Source: Nephrocerus scutellatus (lineage: Eukaryota > Arthropoda > Insecta > Diptera > Pipunculidae). From it: a stretch of 64,000 nt of DNA. A program made the position numbers and the translations under genes. The stretch spans positions 89,364,965 to 89,428,964 of the forward strand of contig OX352765.1 in the NCBI GenBank assembly GCA_947095585.1, given 5' to 3'. The first letter of the stretch is position 1, and each line of letters starts with the position of its first letter. Below the pieces are notes generated by a model, which worked only from the letters and a program-made list of their open reading frames with translations, was not told where the DNA came from and did no database searches. This document shows, in pieces, positions 34,141 through 46,861 of this stretch.

Positions 34141-36054
34141 TAATGATCCCATCCGATCCAAATCCTTTTAATGTCCTACATTACAAAACAAACTACTCCG
34201 TCACAAATTACTACACTTTGGATCTTATTTAGGGCAGTTGTTCTTTCGCTTGATTTTATTTATCTTAAGCGTTGGTGAGCTATTAAATAGCAAATGCATT
34301 GCCAATAGTGGTCCACATGTTGGGTACTCTAGTGATACGTGTCATCTCCTCGGTGTACTCAGCATAGATATACGCAGCAAAACGTTAAACCCCTATTGCC
34401 CACAAATTTTAAATTAATAACGAAAAAGGTAGTAAAGCAATAAGCCGACTTAAAAACAACAATAACTCAAGATTAGAACGACATCTCAATGGAGCTGATG
34501 TAAAATGTAGTTTCTGAAATTGCTATACTAAAAGTGCAAGCATGGAAAGAATGAAGATGTGCAAAAAAGGATTTTCTATGCACAACATGCAGCAATTGTC
34601 CAGATATTTTTTAACACACAGATACACAACAGCAGTTCGTCCAGTGACTACATTTGTTATTTTTATTCAATAAAGCAATTTCAGTGCTGGAGTGAAACGA
34701 ATAAATAATCATGCACGACACAGTAAACTGATTCCCAGTAGTCGTCGTCCAGCACAACCCTTCCTTTACACATACACGTATGTACGATTATATGAGTATC
34801 TATACATAAAATCTCTGGACCAACTGTTCTACCTTCACGTAAAGTGCTTTTTTATTTCTTTCTAAAAAGGGCTACTGGCTTTCAGTTTTATTCTCCTTTT
34901 CCTTTCGGTAGCTTTAGAATTCCCATACACAAAGCCTCCATCGGCATTGCTCCAATATAAAAAAAAGCCTCTGCTGGTAAAAGAAAAGAGATTTTTTTTC
35001 CGATTCGGATATCCTTTCGATTCGTTACACTTCTCCGAGCTGACACTGCTGCTTGAGCCAGCCGCATAAAATACAAATATAAAAAAAAATAAGACGATAA
35101 AAAAATAAATAAAAGGAAAACGTTCATGGGGAAAGGGAAAGAAAACCCGAAGAAAGGAGCAAAAAAACGCAACAGGGGAAAAATGAAATTACCCACACAT
35201 TTAGGCTTCGGGATGAAATTCCTATTGACGCGCACCCCTAAGGAGTAGTCATACATTCGCTGGCAAGCCGCAAATTATTCATTTTTATTTCCAATTGATA
35301 AATTTTTAATTAAAAGAAAACACATGACTGATGCGTGATGTGTGTCCCGCTACCGTCACCACACGCCCCACGGGCAACGATGCTGTCTATAAATAATAAA
35401 AATTTAATTAATTCACTACGTTCATATACGGGGGAATTCAAGAACAAATATCAGAGATAGGATAAGGATTAAAAAATACTCTGTAGCATACTGATATTCT
35501 TCTGGAGCTGGAGAAATACTATTATCGATGTACTCATATTATTACTATAAATAATTAAAATTCATTATAAATTCTTTAACGTAGTGCTGCTTACTCCTTA
35601 CTTCGTATTAAGCAAATAATTATTTGATTTAATTTAATATTTTTATGGGGCCTTCCTTTTTGTGAAGTTTTAGCTTTATTTATACTCTATATTAATTTCG
35701 GAAGTCAAAGTTCCATCTTCAGTAGCTAATAATTATTCAATATCATTTCATCGACTGCTTAGATATTTATTTTTTAATATTATTTTATATAGTTTATTAG
35801 TTATAGTATTTTTTTTGTTATCAGGTTAGGATTTTTATTAATTTCGAATTCCCTGTTCATTGAACCGCCTTTTTTCATTTTATGCAGGACTGTTAGGTTC
35901 GTATTTACATCAGTACCAGCGGAAATACCTGGCGTTTTTCCCGGCTGAATTATTGACGCCGTCCCAACTGACTACCCGCCCACCCTTCGGCTATCCAAAA
36001 AACTATAGAATCGACATTTATATCTGCAAAAAATATATATACGTGTTCGAATCG
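34141..36054. other. No supported gene
   Basis: AT-rich DNA. The 122-codon minus-strand frame at 34888-35256 is Phe/Lys-biased low-complexity sequence without a recognisable domain. Nothing else was seen. Confidence 0.4.
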
Positions 36055-36205
36055 TGAGTTATGGTCGCGATTTCATACAAAAATCCCATCGAGAATAGCA
36101 CTTTCAGTTTTTCCCGAATTTTCGTACTATGACGAACTTTTTAATATAAAAATGACCCAAATCGGTCTAGCCCTTTTCAAGTGATGCGCTTACAAACGAA
36201 CAGCA
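36055..36205 (+). repeat. Dispersed non-coding repeat, shared with 62345-62575
   Basis: GAGTTATGGTCGCGATTTCA, AAATCCCAT, TTTTTCCCGAATTTTCG and AAATCGGTC occur here and in the same order at 62350-62505. It is probably the terminal region of an unidentified transposon. Confidence 0.55.
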
Positions 36206-36399
36206 TTTAATTTTTATTTGTATATATTGTTACGTTGCATGAATGAATAAATTTCGAGTAGATTACATTGATGAACTGAATACCATCAAATAGATAAATA
36301 AAAATTAATATTAAATATAATATTAGCTACTGAATATTAAACTTAAAGTTCCAAAATCTTCAATAACGATTTTGGAACTTAAAGTATAAATTAATATTA

Positions 36400-36545
36400 T
36401 ATCAGTGGTTAAGTGCATGGATTTTTGTGCAGGGGTAGTTCGAATTCCAGAAAAAATTAAAAGTATTTTTTACGGTTCCACCTCTCACGAATGTCTGACA
36501 AACAATCGAGAGCAATAACTTGTAACGGAAAGCTATTCTCAATTA
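36400..36545 (+). mobile_element. tRNA-derived SINE-like repeat, second copy
   Basis: This shares GTGGTTAAGTGCATGGATTT and TAGTTCGAATTCCA with the copy at 5537. The A-box and B-box equivalents are at about 36400-36411 and 36437-36448. A tail of different sequence follows. Confidence 0.5.
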
Positions 36546-37238
36546 GCCGTTTGTCGCGTGCGCCGAATTATTTTTAAATTTAATTAAAACTCCACAGTAA
36601 GGAAGGCTCAATTAAAACATTCAATTAAATTAAATAATTATTTGACTAATTTTATAGTATTATTATTATTGTCGATTATAGGAACGACTTGCCACAAATA
36701 ATATTAATATTTTTAGATAAAAACCATCAAATATAATAAAAAAAAAAAAAAAGGAATTCCAACATAAAAAAATAAAGAATTCTTGTAACGGAGTTTTCCC
36801 AGCTGCTACCTAAGTGTGACCAGAGCTCGATGCTTTGGTTAGTTAAATACAAATGTATTGTATTGAGCCCGCTAGGTTCAAATCAATCTATATTCTCATT
36901 ATTTTCAATATTTTTTAGTTATACAATAATTATGTTAACCCTAGACACGTATGTTGAGAAGAGATTATGTTGAGAAAAGCGTAAGTCATGCAGAGCATAA
37001 TACTAGTGATATGTAGAATTGAACGTTGTGTAGAATGCAGATACAGATGCTTAGGGCCAGTTGAGCCTAAGTCGGACAGAGCTTATCTCAGGTAATGTAG
37101 AATGCTTAGGACTTAGATTATGTGTATGTTTGGATTTTCCCTAGAAAAGCGGTACCGTAAGTCGAGTGGAGCGTAAGACGGACTTGTTGTAATATTTGCT
37201 TTTATCAAACTGGTGTAAAACACAAAGAGTAGTTATGT
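36546..37238. other. No gene seen
   Basis: AT-rich DNA with an A tract at about 36737-36752. No coding, RNA or transposase signal is supported. Confidence 0.35.
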
Positions 37239-37310
37239 CAGATGGTTAACATATGCCACTTCATGTTCAGGAGATGGTTTGTTCAAATCCAGTCAGGTAA
37301 GTAACTTTTC
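37239..37310 (+). mobile_element. tRNA-like sequence, possible second SINE type
   Basis: TCAGATGGTTAACATATGCC could be an A box, and GGTTTGTTCAAATCCAGTCA has a B-box-like TTCAAATCC. I could not fold a full tRNA with an acceptor stem, so it is not called as a tRNA gene. Confidence 0.35.
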
Positions 37311-37489
37311 AAAACACTATTGAATTATTCATAAATAAAATGTAACAACAATTTAAATTGCAAGCAACAAAGTAATGTAATGCTGATGATAGAAAAAATA
37401 AAAAAAAGGTGCGTGTCAGCTCCGATGCGCGACTAAAGTTTACTTCTTAAGAATCGATTTTCATATAAAACACGCACCACACGCGTCAC

Positions 37490-37570
37490 AAATTCCGTCA
37501 TCGCAAGCCGAGCGCTAACAAAATTGTTTTAAAACAAATTCTGACTAGTACAAGCCGATATATACCAGTT
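37490..37570 (+). repeat. Half-copy of the foldback element at 50545-50927
   Basis: CCGTCATCGCAAGCCGAGCG and AACAAAATTGTTTTAAAACA, then TGACTAGTACAAGCCGATAT, correspond to one arm of the large hairpin at 50600-50700. The second arm is not seen here. Confidence 0.5.
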
Positions 37571-37659
37571 CCACTATTCTATGCATTACACATGCCACAC
37601 AGGACGCGCGAAACGCGTCACACGCGGAATATCAAAAATGCTATGTGAGATATAGCTGC

Positions 37660-38042
37660 TCAGCTATATAGGTCGTGTGGAAGGTCAAAAACAAAGACAT
37701 ACAGACATACAGACCAGCGTTTTTTAAATTTTTTTATTCCTTCCAAATAATAGGTTTTCTCAAGGCCCTTAAAATAGGCGTTTGTTTCAGTGATGTTCTC
37801 TTCGTTAGGCCAAAATATCTTACCGGCCAGCACTTTCTTCCGGTTTGGAGACAAGAATTAGTCGCAGGGGCTTAATCTGGAGAATGCCATGGATTTATGC
37901 CATTGTAACTACACACGTGTGCACCCCTGCATTGTCCTGATGTAATTGCACTTTTCTTCGCCAAATGCGGTTGTTTTTGCTTCAAATCAATATCGAATTT
38001 GTCCAAAAGCTCTGATTAATATTCGCCGGTGATCGTTTTAAC
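37660..38042 (-). mobile_element. mariner transposase C-terminal remnant
   Basis: On the minus strand the pieces follow a mariner (DD34D) transposase: KTITGEY, LLDKFDIDLKQKQPHLAKK, HQDNAGVHT in another frame, then WLAGK/WPNEENITETNAYF and GLEKTYYLEGIKKFKKRW. The part with the last catalytic Asp is missing and frames shift. The 5' side is replaced at 38043 by the 62-bp satellite. Confidence 0.75.
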
Positions 38043-38476
38043 CGGCTGACAGTGAAACGAGCATAGAATCCTTGTTCACTGGACAGAATACTTACTGAAC
38101 GACTCGGCTGACAGTAAAGTGAGCGTAGAGTCCATGTCCACTGGTCAGAATACTTACTGAACGACTCGGCTAACAGTGAAGCGAGCATAGAATCCTTGTC
38201 CACTGGTCAGAATACTTACTGAACGACTCGGCTGACAGTAAAGTGAGCGTAGAATCCTTGTCCACTGGTCAGAATACTTACTGAACGACTCGGCTGACAG
38301 TAAAGTGAGCGTAGAATCCTTGTCCACTGGTCAGAATACTTACTGAACGACTCGGCTGACAGTGAAGCGAGCATAGAATCCTTGTCCACTGGTCAGAATA
38401 CTTACTGAACGACTCGGCTGACAGTAAAGTGAGCGTAGAATCCTTGTCCACTGGTCAGAATACTTACTGAGCTGAA
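38043..38476. repeat. 62-bp tandem repeat, seven copies
   Basis: Units start with CGGCTGACAG at 38043, 38105, 38167 (one mismatch), 38229, 38291, 38353 and 38415, exactly 62 bp apart. Two variants interleave: GTGAAGCGAGCATAG (units 1, 3, 6) and GTAAAGTGAGCGTAG (units 2, 4, 5, 7). All contain CCACTGGTCAGAATACTTAC or a close form. Confidence 0.95.
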
Positions 38477-40179
38477 AACGTTGCTTAGAAAAAGATGCAT
38501 AGGCCTGGACGACGCGAAAAGATGTAGGATACTTCGTGCCGCCCGAGCGATCGAAATAAAAACTACTTAACCGTATTTTACAAAGATAATTGCTACAAGT
38601 TGTAATATCTCCTCTTTTATGTACTATCTCTTCATCAGTCTTCTGGCTTATTTTCTTTCTCATATGCCTTATACTATCAGTTCATGAATTGCCTCCTCTA
38701 TTTAATCCTAAGGCACCGGTTTTTGAGCTCTGGCGATGACTTCATCTACGCTTGGCGGCGGCACCATAGTGTCGGTCATTAATTGCAATTTTGCAATCTA
38801 GAATAACAACTAAATATTTTCATAGAAATTGACAAAGTGAACCATTTACCAAATTACGAAGGTTCGCTAATTCTCAAATACAAAGTGGATTTATGCAACC
38901 TGCCAAAAATAACATGTGAACTCTGCTGCGCAAAATTTTATCATTACGAGTATGTACTAAACTTTTGAACAGATAGAACTACCATTCAGGTTATGGTATT
39001 GTTGTACAGTAACCATTAAAACCACAACTTCTACTAGGATGACAAATAATGAAACACAACAGTCAAATTTTGTAAAACCATTTGTAAAGAGCAGTGCTTG
39101 AGACTTCATCAGCTAATTAAAGTTTGAAAATAACTTCTACTCGTAAATGATGAGAACAAGAATTTTTAGTAGCACAGCACAAGAGCTCTCTTCTGTCATC
39201 GCAGTCAAGTGCTTCTGGTGCCGGTGATGGTTATAAAGTTGAACTCTATGCAAAGTGAGGAAAAAAAAATGAATAACAAATGGTGCAGTTTAAAATTATT
39301 TAAGTGTCCTTAACGTATAACAATTCCAAGTGCGCTCATTACCAGAAGTACATATAGTGAATTGATAGGAACTGTGTACTTGTAGGTATTCCAGATAGAG
39401 ATGGTCGTAATAAATTATTTCACCTAGGATGCAGGATGCTCGTCGCATTTGTCGGGAAACTAAAATAAAACTCAAACAAATTAGTTGTTGTTATAATGAG
39501 CATAGTTTTGGACCAGGCGGCGTTGTTGCTGCCAATTGTTGGGGAGACATTTTTCTATTTGGCTGTGTTCTGCCACCATAAACATACGAAAATACTAGAC
39601 AAGCAGAGAAAGTTGCCCCGCGCCATACATACCTACATACAATTAGATTAACGGCTTCAATTGCGTTTTGTATTTATTCAACAAAGAGGAAAACTTTTCT
39701 CAGCGAATTCCGACTTTCTTTGCAATTCGCACTTCCTCAATGCGTCGCACAACTTGATGGTGCCACAAAGTGTAGCTTAGTTATCTAACTATCTATCTCT
39801 CTGTCTGTTTCCCTCAAGAGCATCAGTGCCAATTTAGAATTTAACTACAATCCAATTTCGTACCGGCGACAACAAACAACAATAATGTGGCATTTTGTTT
39901 CGAAAACGAATAAATGTATCTTTTTAGCAAAACAAATTCAATTTAATGAAAAAAAAAAAAGAATTGAAGAACATTCAAAGTTACGCAGTGTGACTTTGAG
40001 GGGGAAACAGAAGAAGCTAACGAGCGGATCAAGTCATTGTGTTGAAAAGCTGATCCATTGTAGAAATGAAGAGAAAGTTAATGTTCTTGTGACAGTCAAA
40101 AATAGCAACAACTATTGTGGAAAAATGTATAATGGGTTATAAATGCGTCGTACCTTTTTATATACAAATTTCTTATAAT
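38477..40179. other. No supported gene
   Basis: Mixed AT-rich sequence. Only short frames and CTATCTATCTCTCTGTCTG-type low complexity at about 39785 are present. Nothing is supported. Confidence 0.35.
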
Positions 40180-40870
40180 CATCGTCGTGTCCTGTAACCC
40201 CGGTTGGGGCATAGGGCCTCAAGAAAACGTCTCCATCCTTCGTGGTCTGCAGCAAGGTATTTTAGCTGTGGCCACGTCCTTCTCTGGGATTCTGCTTCTG
40301 CTAAGATAGTTGATTTCCATGTTTTTCTGGATCTAACCCGCCGTGCACCCTGTGGATTCCATTCAAAGGACTACTTTGCAATTTCGTCGTTTGGTTTACT
40401 CAGTGTGTGACCAATCCATTGCCATTTACGCTTTCTTATATCGACGTCCAGTCGCTCTTGACTTGTCCTGCGCCACAATTCCTCGTTTGATACAATTTGT
40501 GGCCAGCGAATCTTTAGGATGTGGCGTAGACAGCAATTCACAAAGGCTTGCAGTTTCCTCGAAATAGTAGACGTGACTTTCCAGGTTTCGCAGGCATATA
40601 ACAGCACGGATTTGACATTGGATTCCAAGAATCTCAACTTAGTGCGTAAGGAGATTTGACTGTATTGGGGTCAGAGAACCAAAGGTGGCACGAGTTTTAT
40701 TAATTCTACTTTTAACGTCCAGCTCCGTACCGCCATTTGCAGAAACAATACTGCCAAGGTAGTTAAACTGTTCGACTTCTTCCACTGGCGTTTTCTGTAT
40801 AATAATATGCTCCACACAGCAGCGGCCTGTGAGCATTATTTTTGTCTTTTTGCTGTTTATTCTTAGACCA
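40180..40870 (-). mobile_element. Non-LTR element, C-terminal RT region (second LINE family)
   Basis: On the minus strand, EEVEQFNYLGSIVSANGGTE is followed by SRINKTRATFGSL, NVKSVLLYACETWKV, RHILKIRWPQIVSNEELW, DIRKRKWQWIGHTL and a C-terminal HEGWRRFLEALC. This family differs from the RTE-like one (TWKVTSTISRKL instead of TWVLSKKHS). A relative lies at 54125-54775. One frameshift splits it near 40638. Confidence 0.8.
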
Positions 40871-40954
40871 CTTATACCTCTCGACTTCTAAACTGTTGGC
40901 GAATTGCAGCGTTGAAAGGAAAGCAATTCATCGTTAGACAATGATCAGTTATAG

Positions 40955-42155
40955 GTACAATTTTTCCTATCCTTTACTTAAGTTAGGTAAGCTTAAAGTG
41001 ACAGTCAGTCGAAAGCCCGATACAATTAGACTAGTAATGGTCCATTCTGATCCCATGGCGTGGATCTAGAAAGATTTTCTCACCTACGCGTTGAACCAGT
41101 TGGAGCTTCGTAAGAAGCGCAAGACACTACTAATATCCATTTCTTTTAGATCATTTATGTCGTTTTAAAAGAAAGCTCCTAGGTGAAGCTTACGTTTTTG
41201 GGACAGGGCGTGGCACGTACAGAGAAGATAGGAAAGGGTCTCCTCCTCCTCCTCGTGCAGTGCAGTCTTTTTTGAGAGATCAAACATTTGGAGCGTTTCG
41301 GATCCATCTAAGGACAGATGTGGGGTTCGATGGGGATCCAGGTGCGGGCCCTCGATCTGCTTAGGATATTCTCCCGTGCCACAACCTCGTGCCTGGCAAC
41401 CGGCCATACCTCCACCAGGCTACTTATAGTTTACTTGTAGAGATCAGAAGATCTCAAGTCATCACAGGCGATTTGCTTGATGCGGCCTTGATGCCACCCA
41501 CCATCGCAAGTAGTTGGAGGAGGTCCTGGGTCATTCATGAAGGTCAGAAAGCTGCCAGACATCTCGCGACTGCGATATCGATATCGCTACAATTAAAAAA
41601 TGCGACAACGACCTTGTCTTTCAGGACGTCTCTAAAAGACCTTAGAGATGTGTTAGTGGAGCTGCTATTTTGAACCTTGGTACGCTTGGAAACCGGGGCG
41701 GTTTCCTCCACCGATCTCTGCCTCTTTGCTGCGCTTACTGTCCTTGTCGACAAAGGCCTGAGCTCATTTGAGCTACTTCACTCGGAGTTCTGTTGATCTC
41801 CGGAATGTTTCCGAGGGCCTTCAGCGTCTGAGTGGCATTTCGCTGATCCTTGTAGTGTGATCTGGGTGGAGTGCGTTGTCGCAAACGTCCACTGACAGAT
41901 GCGCCTCCAAGGTTGACATCTGTAGTAGGGGTAGCTTCTTTGTTACCTGCAGCGGAAGGGCCATTAAGTGCCATAATCCTGCGACTGCCGGTAGAAGGCA
42001 TGCCTTTAATGGCCCTACTGCGGATATCGGTAGTGAATGAACCACTGCCTTTAGTTGCAAGGGCACTTCCAGCAGACAGCAGGGTCACCATGCTACCGTC
42101 CGGTTTGGAATTGGAACCGGTCTTTGAAATTGTTGGTTTAATTTGCTCGAACTAG
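40955..42155 (-). mobile_element. I/LOA-like LINE with large internal deletion (ORF1 joined to RNase H end)
   Basis: From 5' to 3' on the minus strand: ORF1-like protein in two frames (41735-42091, then 41544-41753, with AAKRQRSVEETAPVSKRTKV and LRSFRDVLKDKVVV), then at about 41400 a jump to the RNase H/C-terminal end (EEEEETLSYLLCTCHALSQ) and a 3' UTR. The 3' part (40980-41300) matches 60960-61260 closely. The complete RT is absent, consistent with an internal deletion. Confidence 0.65.
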
Positions 42156-42174
42156 AAAAGCAAAAACTTTTGTT

Positions 42175-42300
42175 GTGCTGCATTTTTGTTCCCACGAGTG
42201 GTGGAAAAAGGAGGTCCATCCATACAGAGATGCGCAGTATACAGTTAAGGCTGTCTCTCTATTCCGGAGTGCGTCAGATATCCAGATCTACCGTACACGT
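42175..42300 (+). repeat. Repeat fragment shared with 28290-28400
   Basis: See the partner entry. The two segments are in opposite orientation. No reading frame is conserved between them. Confidence 0.5.
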
Positions 42301-44284
42301 CTAGGCTATTTTTTAAAAACTGGGCCTCCAGCCGGGCTTATTATCGGCACGGTGCGTATCACACCTTAATCCAGCCCAGGGGATAAGGATATGTTTAAGG
42401 TCGAAGAACAGAAAAGAAGGGTAAGTAGGGACGGGGAATGATAGTGAAGATTTATTAGTGACCTTTAGTTTCAGGACTCATCTAGAGAAAAGTTCTCTAG
42501 AATCTTTGACCTTACTTAGCCCCTACAACCCGCCAAGTTTGACACTCAGGTAGTAGACTCTACGACCAAGTACCTATTAAAAACTTTGTGTACGATTTTT
42601 GTACTCTTGCTACTGGGCCCGTTCAACTAATAGCCACGGCAGTATAGTACCGACCTGACTTCCATGAGTAGTATTAGCATTAAGTACATATATATTCTGT
42701 AAAGTCATCAAAAACAAAAACTGAAAGAAGCAACACAAAAGATTAATAAAGAAAACGTGAGTCTAGAAAACATAAACTAAAACCTTTTAGTTATGTTCAT
42801 CTAATAACAACATTAGAAGAAAGTTTAGACTTTCAAAAGTACAACAAAGACATTGTCATGTTTTTGTAAAGGTAAACATTGTCTGTTGTGATAATGACAC
42901 TCCACTATTGCTCCTTAGGCGATCCAATATTACAGTGATAAAATTAGAATATTTCCAATTACAAAATACAACATTACCAGATATTAAATATAACGCATAC
43001 GCCCCGAAGGTATACAAAAATATACACACAGACTCGTACATTTTGAACTGAAGATGGCAGTGGCTTTATAGTACAGGGGCACTTAATTAAACTACAGATT
43101 GGATATCATTGTCGTGATTCTACCATACCGTCTATCGTTTTGTGTGTCTGTCTAGAACACACACACACGAAATTCCCCCAATTACCATAAACATAATAAA
43201 GATGTCAGATGGCATTCGCATATGTGTCAGTCTTTGACCATAAACATTAATATTTATTATTATAATGCCACTAGAGCTGCCATAATGTCTCTAACACACG
43301 TAGTGGAGTTAAACAGCATATTGGCAGTGAAGCTTACAAGTGAAGGTCTCTTTATTCATGTAATGCTTTATGGTAAGGCATAATAAGATGAGGGATTTTT
43401 TCTATTAACAAAAAGCAACGAACTTACAACGACTATGTGTCCTGATACACATCCATTTTGGCGAAAAAAGAAAAATATTTCCATCGAAACATTTCGCATC
43501 TTATTCGGAAGATGACTTTAAACTTTGAAGAGTACTTCAGTTGTTTTTTTGTTGTTTCTTCCTTTCTGCGAGTTTCTATGAGTACTTTTCCGAAGTAAAC
43601 CGCACAATGTTAGGAAGGTACCTCCTGGCTTAAGGAGCGAATGAACTCGAGTTCTATGTCTTACAGCATTTTCCGGTTTATATCGACTTTGAAGGATTAA
43701 AAGTTCTGAAGCATTGTATACCATTCAACTTCAACGCAAACAAAGTTATAATTACAGTTTATGATAAATTTGTTCATTTTGTTATCCGAACTTTTAGACT
43801 GTGATACTTGAAAGTCCTTTCTTTTTTTTTGGGTGGGGTGGGTCTCAAGATAATACCTGATGATGGAGATTATAGAACACAAATCTGAAAAATGTCAGCC
43901 GCGCGGCACATTTGTCGGAAAAGTTTTAATGAAGTTTATTTTCCAAAACATTTGCCTTAAATCATGAAAGTTTTATTCGAATTTATTACGGATCATCGAG
44001 AGAAGGATAAATCGTCTAGTGGCGGTTTTGTGCCGGTTGTTGGCAATAATAATTGAAGAGTGGCATACAATTTAACAGAAAACTTCCAGTCTCTCTCTCT
44101 GTCGGGATTTGATTTAATGTTTGTTTCAATCTTAGATTGCCAGTGTCCTTTTAGTTTTAAAATTAGCAATCAACAAGAACCGTAATGAAGCAATTTATAT
44201 AAGAAAATCGTATAGTAACTGTCATAGATGATGTTTTGATGTTTGCTCGGGAATTAAGAGAGAAATAAATCTTTCGGTGCAATA
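42301..44284. other. No supported gene
   Basis: AT-rich DNA with a short CACACACACACGA run at about 43158. Short frames only, without recognisable domains. Confidence 0.35.
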
Positions 44285-45010
44285 TATTCCGTATATATAT
44301 ACTCGATATATCCAAGGCATTTGATAGAGTCTAGCATCAAGCTCTTTTGGCGAAATGAATGCCTATGGAATTGATAAGTCCCTGCTTATTTGGACTAGTA
44401 ACTACCATTCTTTCACCTTTCAATTCAGGTCGTATTGGACGGTTTCAAATCCAGTGTTTACCGCATAAACGCCGGTGTTCCCCAGGGCTCTGTTCTATCT
44501 CCGAAACTCTTTCTCATTTTCATTAATGATCTCCTATCCGCTACTTCTAATCTGATTCATTCTTTCGCTGACGACAGCACTTTTAGCTTTTCATACGAGC
44601 TTGTGATCTCTCCACGCCCCTCAACATCACAAGTGGAACTTAAACAACAACGTATGTTAAGCACGTTCTGACCTTGATAGAATAACATAGTGGGGACTAC
44701 ACAATATAGTAGAATTTAACGTTTACAAAACCCAATCGTGTCTACTGTCCTCTAAATGTAATTTAAACCCCCAAACTTTATCCACGAATGGATCCTGCAT
44801 CAAAGAAACTGAAAAACTCACAATAAAACTTGGTATGTGCGTCAACTACAAGCTTCGTTGGAGTGACCACATATTCGCCATCGCTGAGAATGCTGCGAAA
44901 TGTTTGGGTTTTCTTAAACGTTGTAAGATGTGCTTCACTCCTTCAGATCTGGCTACTATTTACAGGCATATATTCGCCCTAAACTTGAATACAACTGTAT
45001 TGTCTGGGCA
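44285..45010 (+). mobile_element. Jockey/CR1-like reverse transcriptase fragment
   Basis: LDISKAFDRV, then VYRINAGVPQGSVLSPKLFL, FINDLLSATSN, HSFADDSTFSFS (catalytic FADD), SDLDRI-WGLHN-VEFNVYKTQ and LKRCKMCFTPSDLATIYR appear in successive frames. Several stops interrupt it. A poorer copy lies at 49490-49760. Confidence 0.8.
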
Positions 45011-45039
45011 GGTGCTCCCTAGCCTCCAATTCCTCAGTA

Positions 45040-46290
45040 AGCTGGCCATTAAGCAACTCATGAAAGTTCTCTTCACATCGCTCTAAGATGCCTTTGAGAT
45101 CGGCGATCAGATAACCCTCTTTGTCTTTGCAGTATGTGCTACGCGGTCTCTTTGGTAGAACTTCCGCGCCTGGTGCGGTCCTCGCTTTCTGTACTATTCA
45201 AGTTCACGGACGAGATTCTTCTCCCAGGCTGCTTTCTTTCGCCGGTGAACTGTTTTTCATATCTTCTGAGCTCTTTATATTCATATTAACGTATCCGCGT
45301 TCTATGACATTGTCGAACTGCTCGATACGCAACATGCGTACGTTCAGTCGCTAGACAGTATTCTTAAGGCGTGTCCATATCTCTTCTACGCCCGACATCT
45401 CAGCCCCAGGACTAACTCTTCCTGCATTTAAGACAAGTCCTATCGCTTGACCGTAGTAGTTTCTGGTCTCTTCGTTGCGAAGGGTAGCCGTTGACTCGAG
45501 TCGCGGATGCAGTCTTTCGTGATGATGCAAACCACGCTCGGAGCACCATACCAATAAATAGTGGTCCGAGTCGACGTTGGCACCTCGGTACCTTCGCAAC
45601 GTCATCAGGTTTGGGTTGTGGCAGCGGTCTATCAACATGTGGTCTATCTGGTTGCGAGTGGATCCATCAGGAGATACCCAGGTGGCTTTGTGGATATTTT
45701 TACGCGCAAACCTTATATTCGCAACGACCATATTATTGCTTGCTGCCATCTCTATGACTCGTTGTCCATTATCATTAGTGTTCTCATGTAAGCTATGGAT
45801 GCCAATGTACTACCTGAATACTTGCTCCCTACCTATTTTGGCATTCATATCCCCCAGAATGATTTTTACGTCATACTGAGGACGGGCATGGAGTTCCTGT
45901 TTGACTGATTCAAAGAATTCTTCTTTTTCATCATCTGGGGAATCTTCTGTAGGTGCTTGAACGTTTATGATGCTTATGATTTTAAAACTGCCCCGCACGC
46001 CAAGGGTGCAAAGCCGTTCATTTACTGCTTTAAAGCCGATAACGGTTTCATTTGGTGTTATTCTTTTGCTGATTAGAAACCCCACCCAGAGCAGATGGTG
46101 TCTTGCATGACAACTGTAATATATGTCATATTCTGGTTTTTGTAAGACACCATCTCCTGAATTGCTGTTATGTCAGCATTATATTTAGACAGGGTATCGG
46201 CTAGCTGCTGTGCAGATCGAGCTCTTTACAGTGAGCGTACGTTCCATGAGAAAATTCTTAAATCGTTTGGCCATTTTCGTTGCCGTGGTC
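45040..46290 (-). mobile_element. RTE-like LINE, APE-type endonuclease domain and linker
   Basis: Minus-strand frames encode an exonuclease-endonuclease-phosphatase fold: EYDIYYSCHARHHLLWVGFL, VNERLCTLGVRG, INVQAPTEDSPDDEKEEFFE, YDVKIILGDMNAKIGRE, HKATWVSPDGSTRNQIDHML (His/Asp active-site region) and ANVDSDHYLLV. A linker (KDKEGYLIADLKGILERCEE) follows. This is the 5' half that the RT copies elsewhere lack. It meets the plus-strand Jockey fragment tail-to-tail near 45010-45040. Stops near 46160 break the frame. Confidence 0.85.
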
Positions 46291-46339
46291 GTTGTTATCA
46301 GTGTATCCGGCTTCTTTATCTTCTTCTATAAAAATCTCG

Positions 46340-46540
46340 TGTCACGGTGTTTGTCCTCCCACTGCTCCGAAACGGCTCGACCGATTGTTATGAAATTTTT
46401 TATGTATATTTGGTAGGTATGAGAATAGGTCTTAAAGTACGTTTCATACCGCTAGGTGATAAGGGTGTCCCTATCCAGAAAAACTTTTCAGAACGACTGG
46501 ACCGATTTGGCTAACTTTTATTTTATAAATTCGCCATAGT
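46340..46540 (+). repeat. Dispersed repeat with two ACCGATT cores
   Basis: AACGGCTCGACCGATTGTTA, then GGTGATAAGGGTGTCCC and GACTGGACCGATTTGG. This resembles the terminal non-coding part of insect transposons also seen at 36055, 59480 and 62345. The family is not identified. Confidence 0.35.
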
Positions 46541-46544
46541 CCGA

Positions 46545-46750
46545 ATAAAAGGACCTCCAAAAGACTCCCACAGATACCCAAAAAGACCCTCAAAATACCC
46601 AAAAAAGGCCCCCAAAAATCCTCAAAGGACCTCCAAAAGACCCACAAAAGATCCTCAAAAGACTCCTTTAACGACCCTCAAAATACCCTCAAAAGATCTT
46701 AAAAAGACCGTCAAGAGACCCCCAGAAGACCATCAAAAGACCATACCGAA
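46545..46750. repeat. Degenerate 15-bp-period array, complement of 4800-5535
   Basis: Units such as CTCAAAAGACC, CCTCCAAAAGACC and CCTCAAAATACC repeat with a roughly 15-bp period. On the other strand they read GGTCTTTTGAGG, the same family as the array near 5 kb. A Lys/Pro-rich frame stays open by periodicity. Confidence 0.7.
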
Positions 46751-46861
46751 TTTCATACAAATCGAGAAATTACTTAAATTTAAAAATGTAGCACAATGAT
46801 GTGACCACTACTGTTTCTCAAAATCAAAATAATTCTATAATCATGCTATAACTATCCAACA

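Noticed and set aside
34888..35256. 122-codon minus-strand frame rich in Phe
   Set aside because: It is produced by A/T-rich low-complexity sequence; hydrophobic runs come from TTT codons.
37239..37310. Functional tRNA gene
   Set aside because: A- and B-box-like strings exist, but no acceptor stem or anticodon arm could be paired; kept only as a SINE-like repeat.
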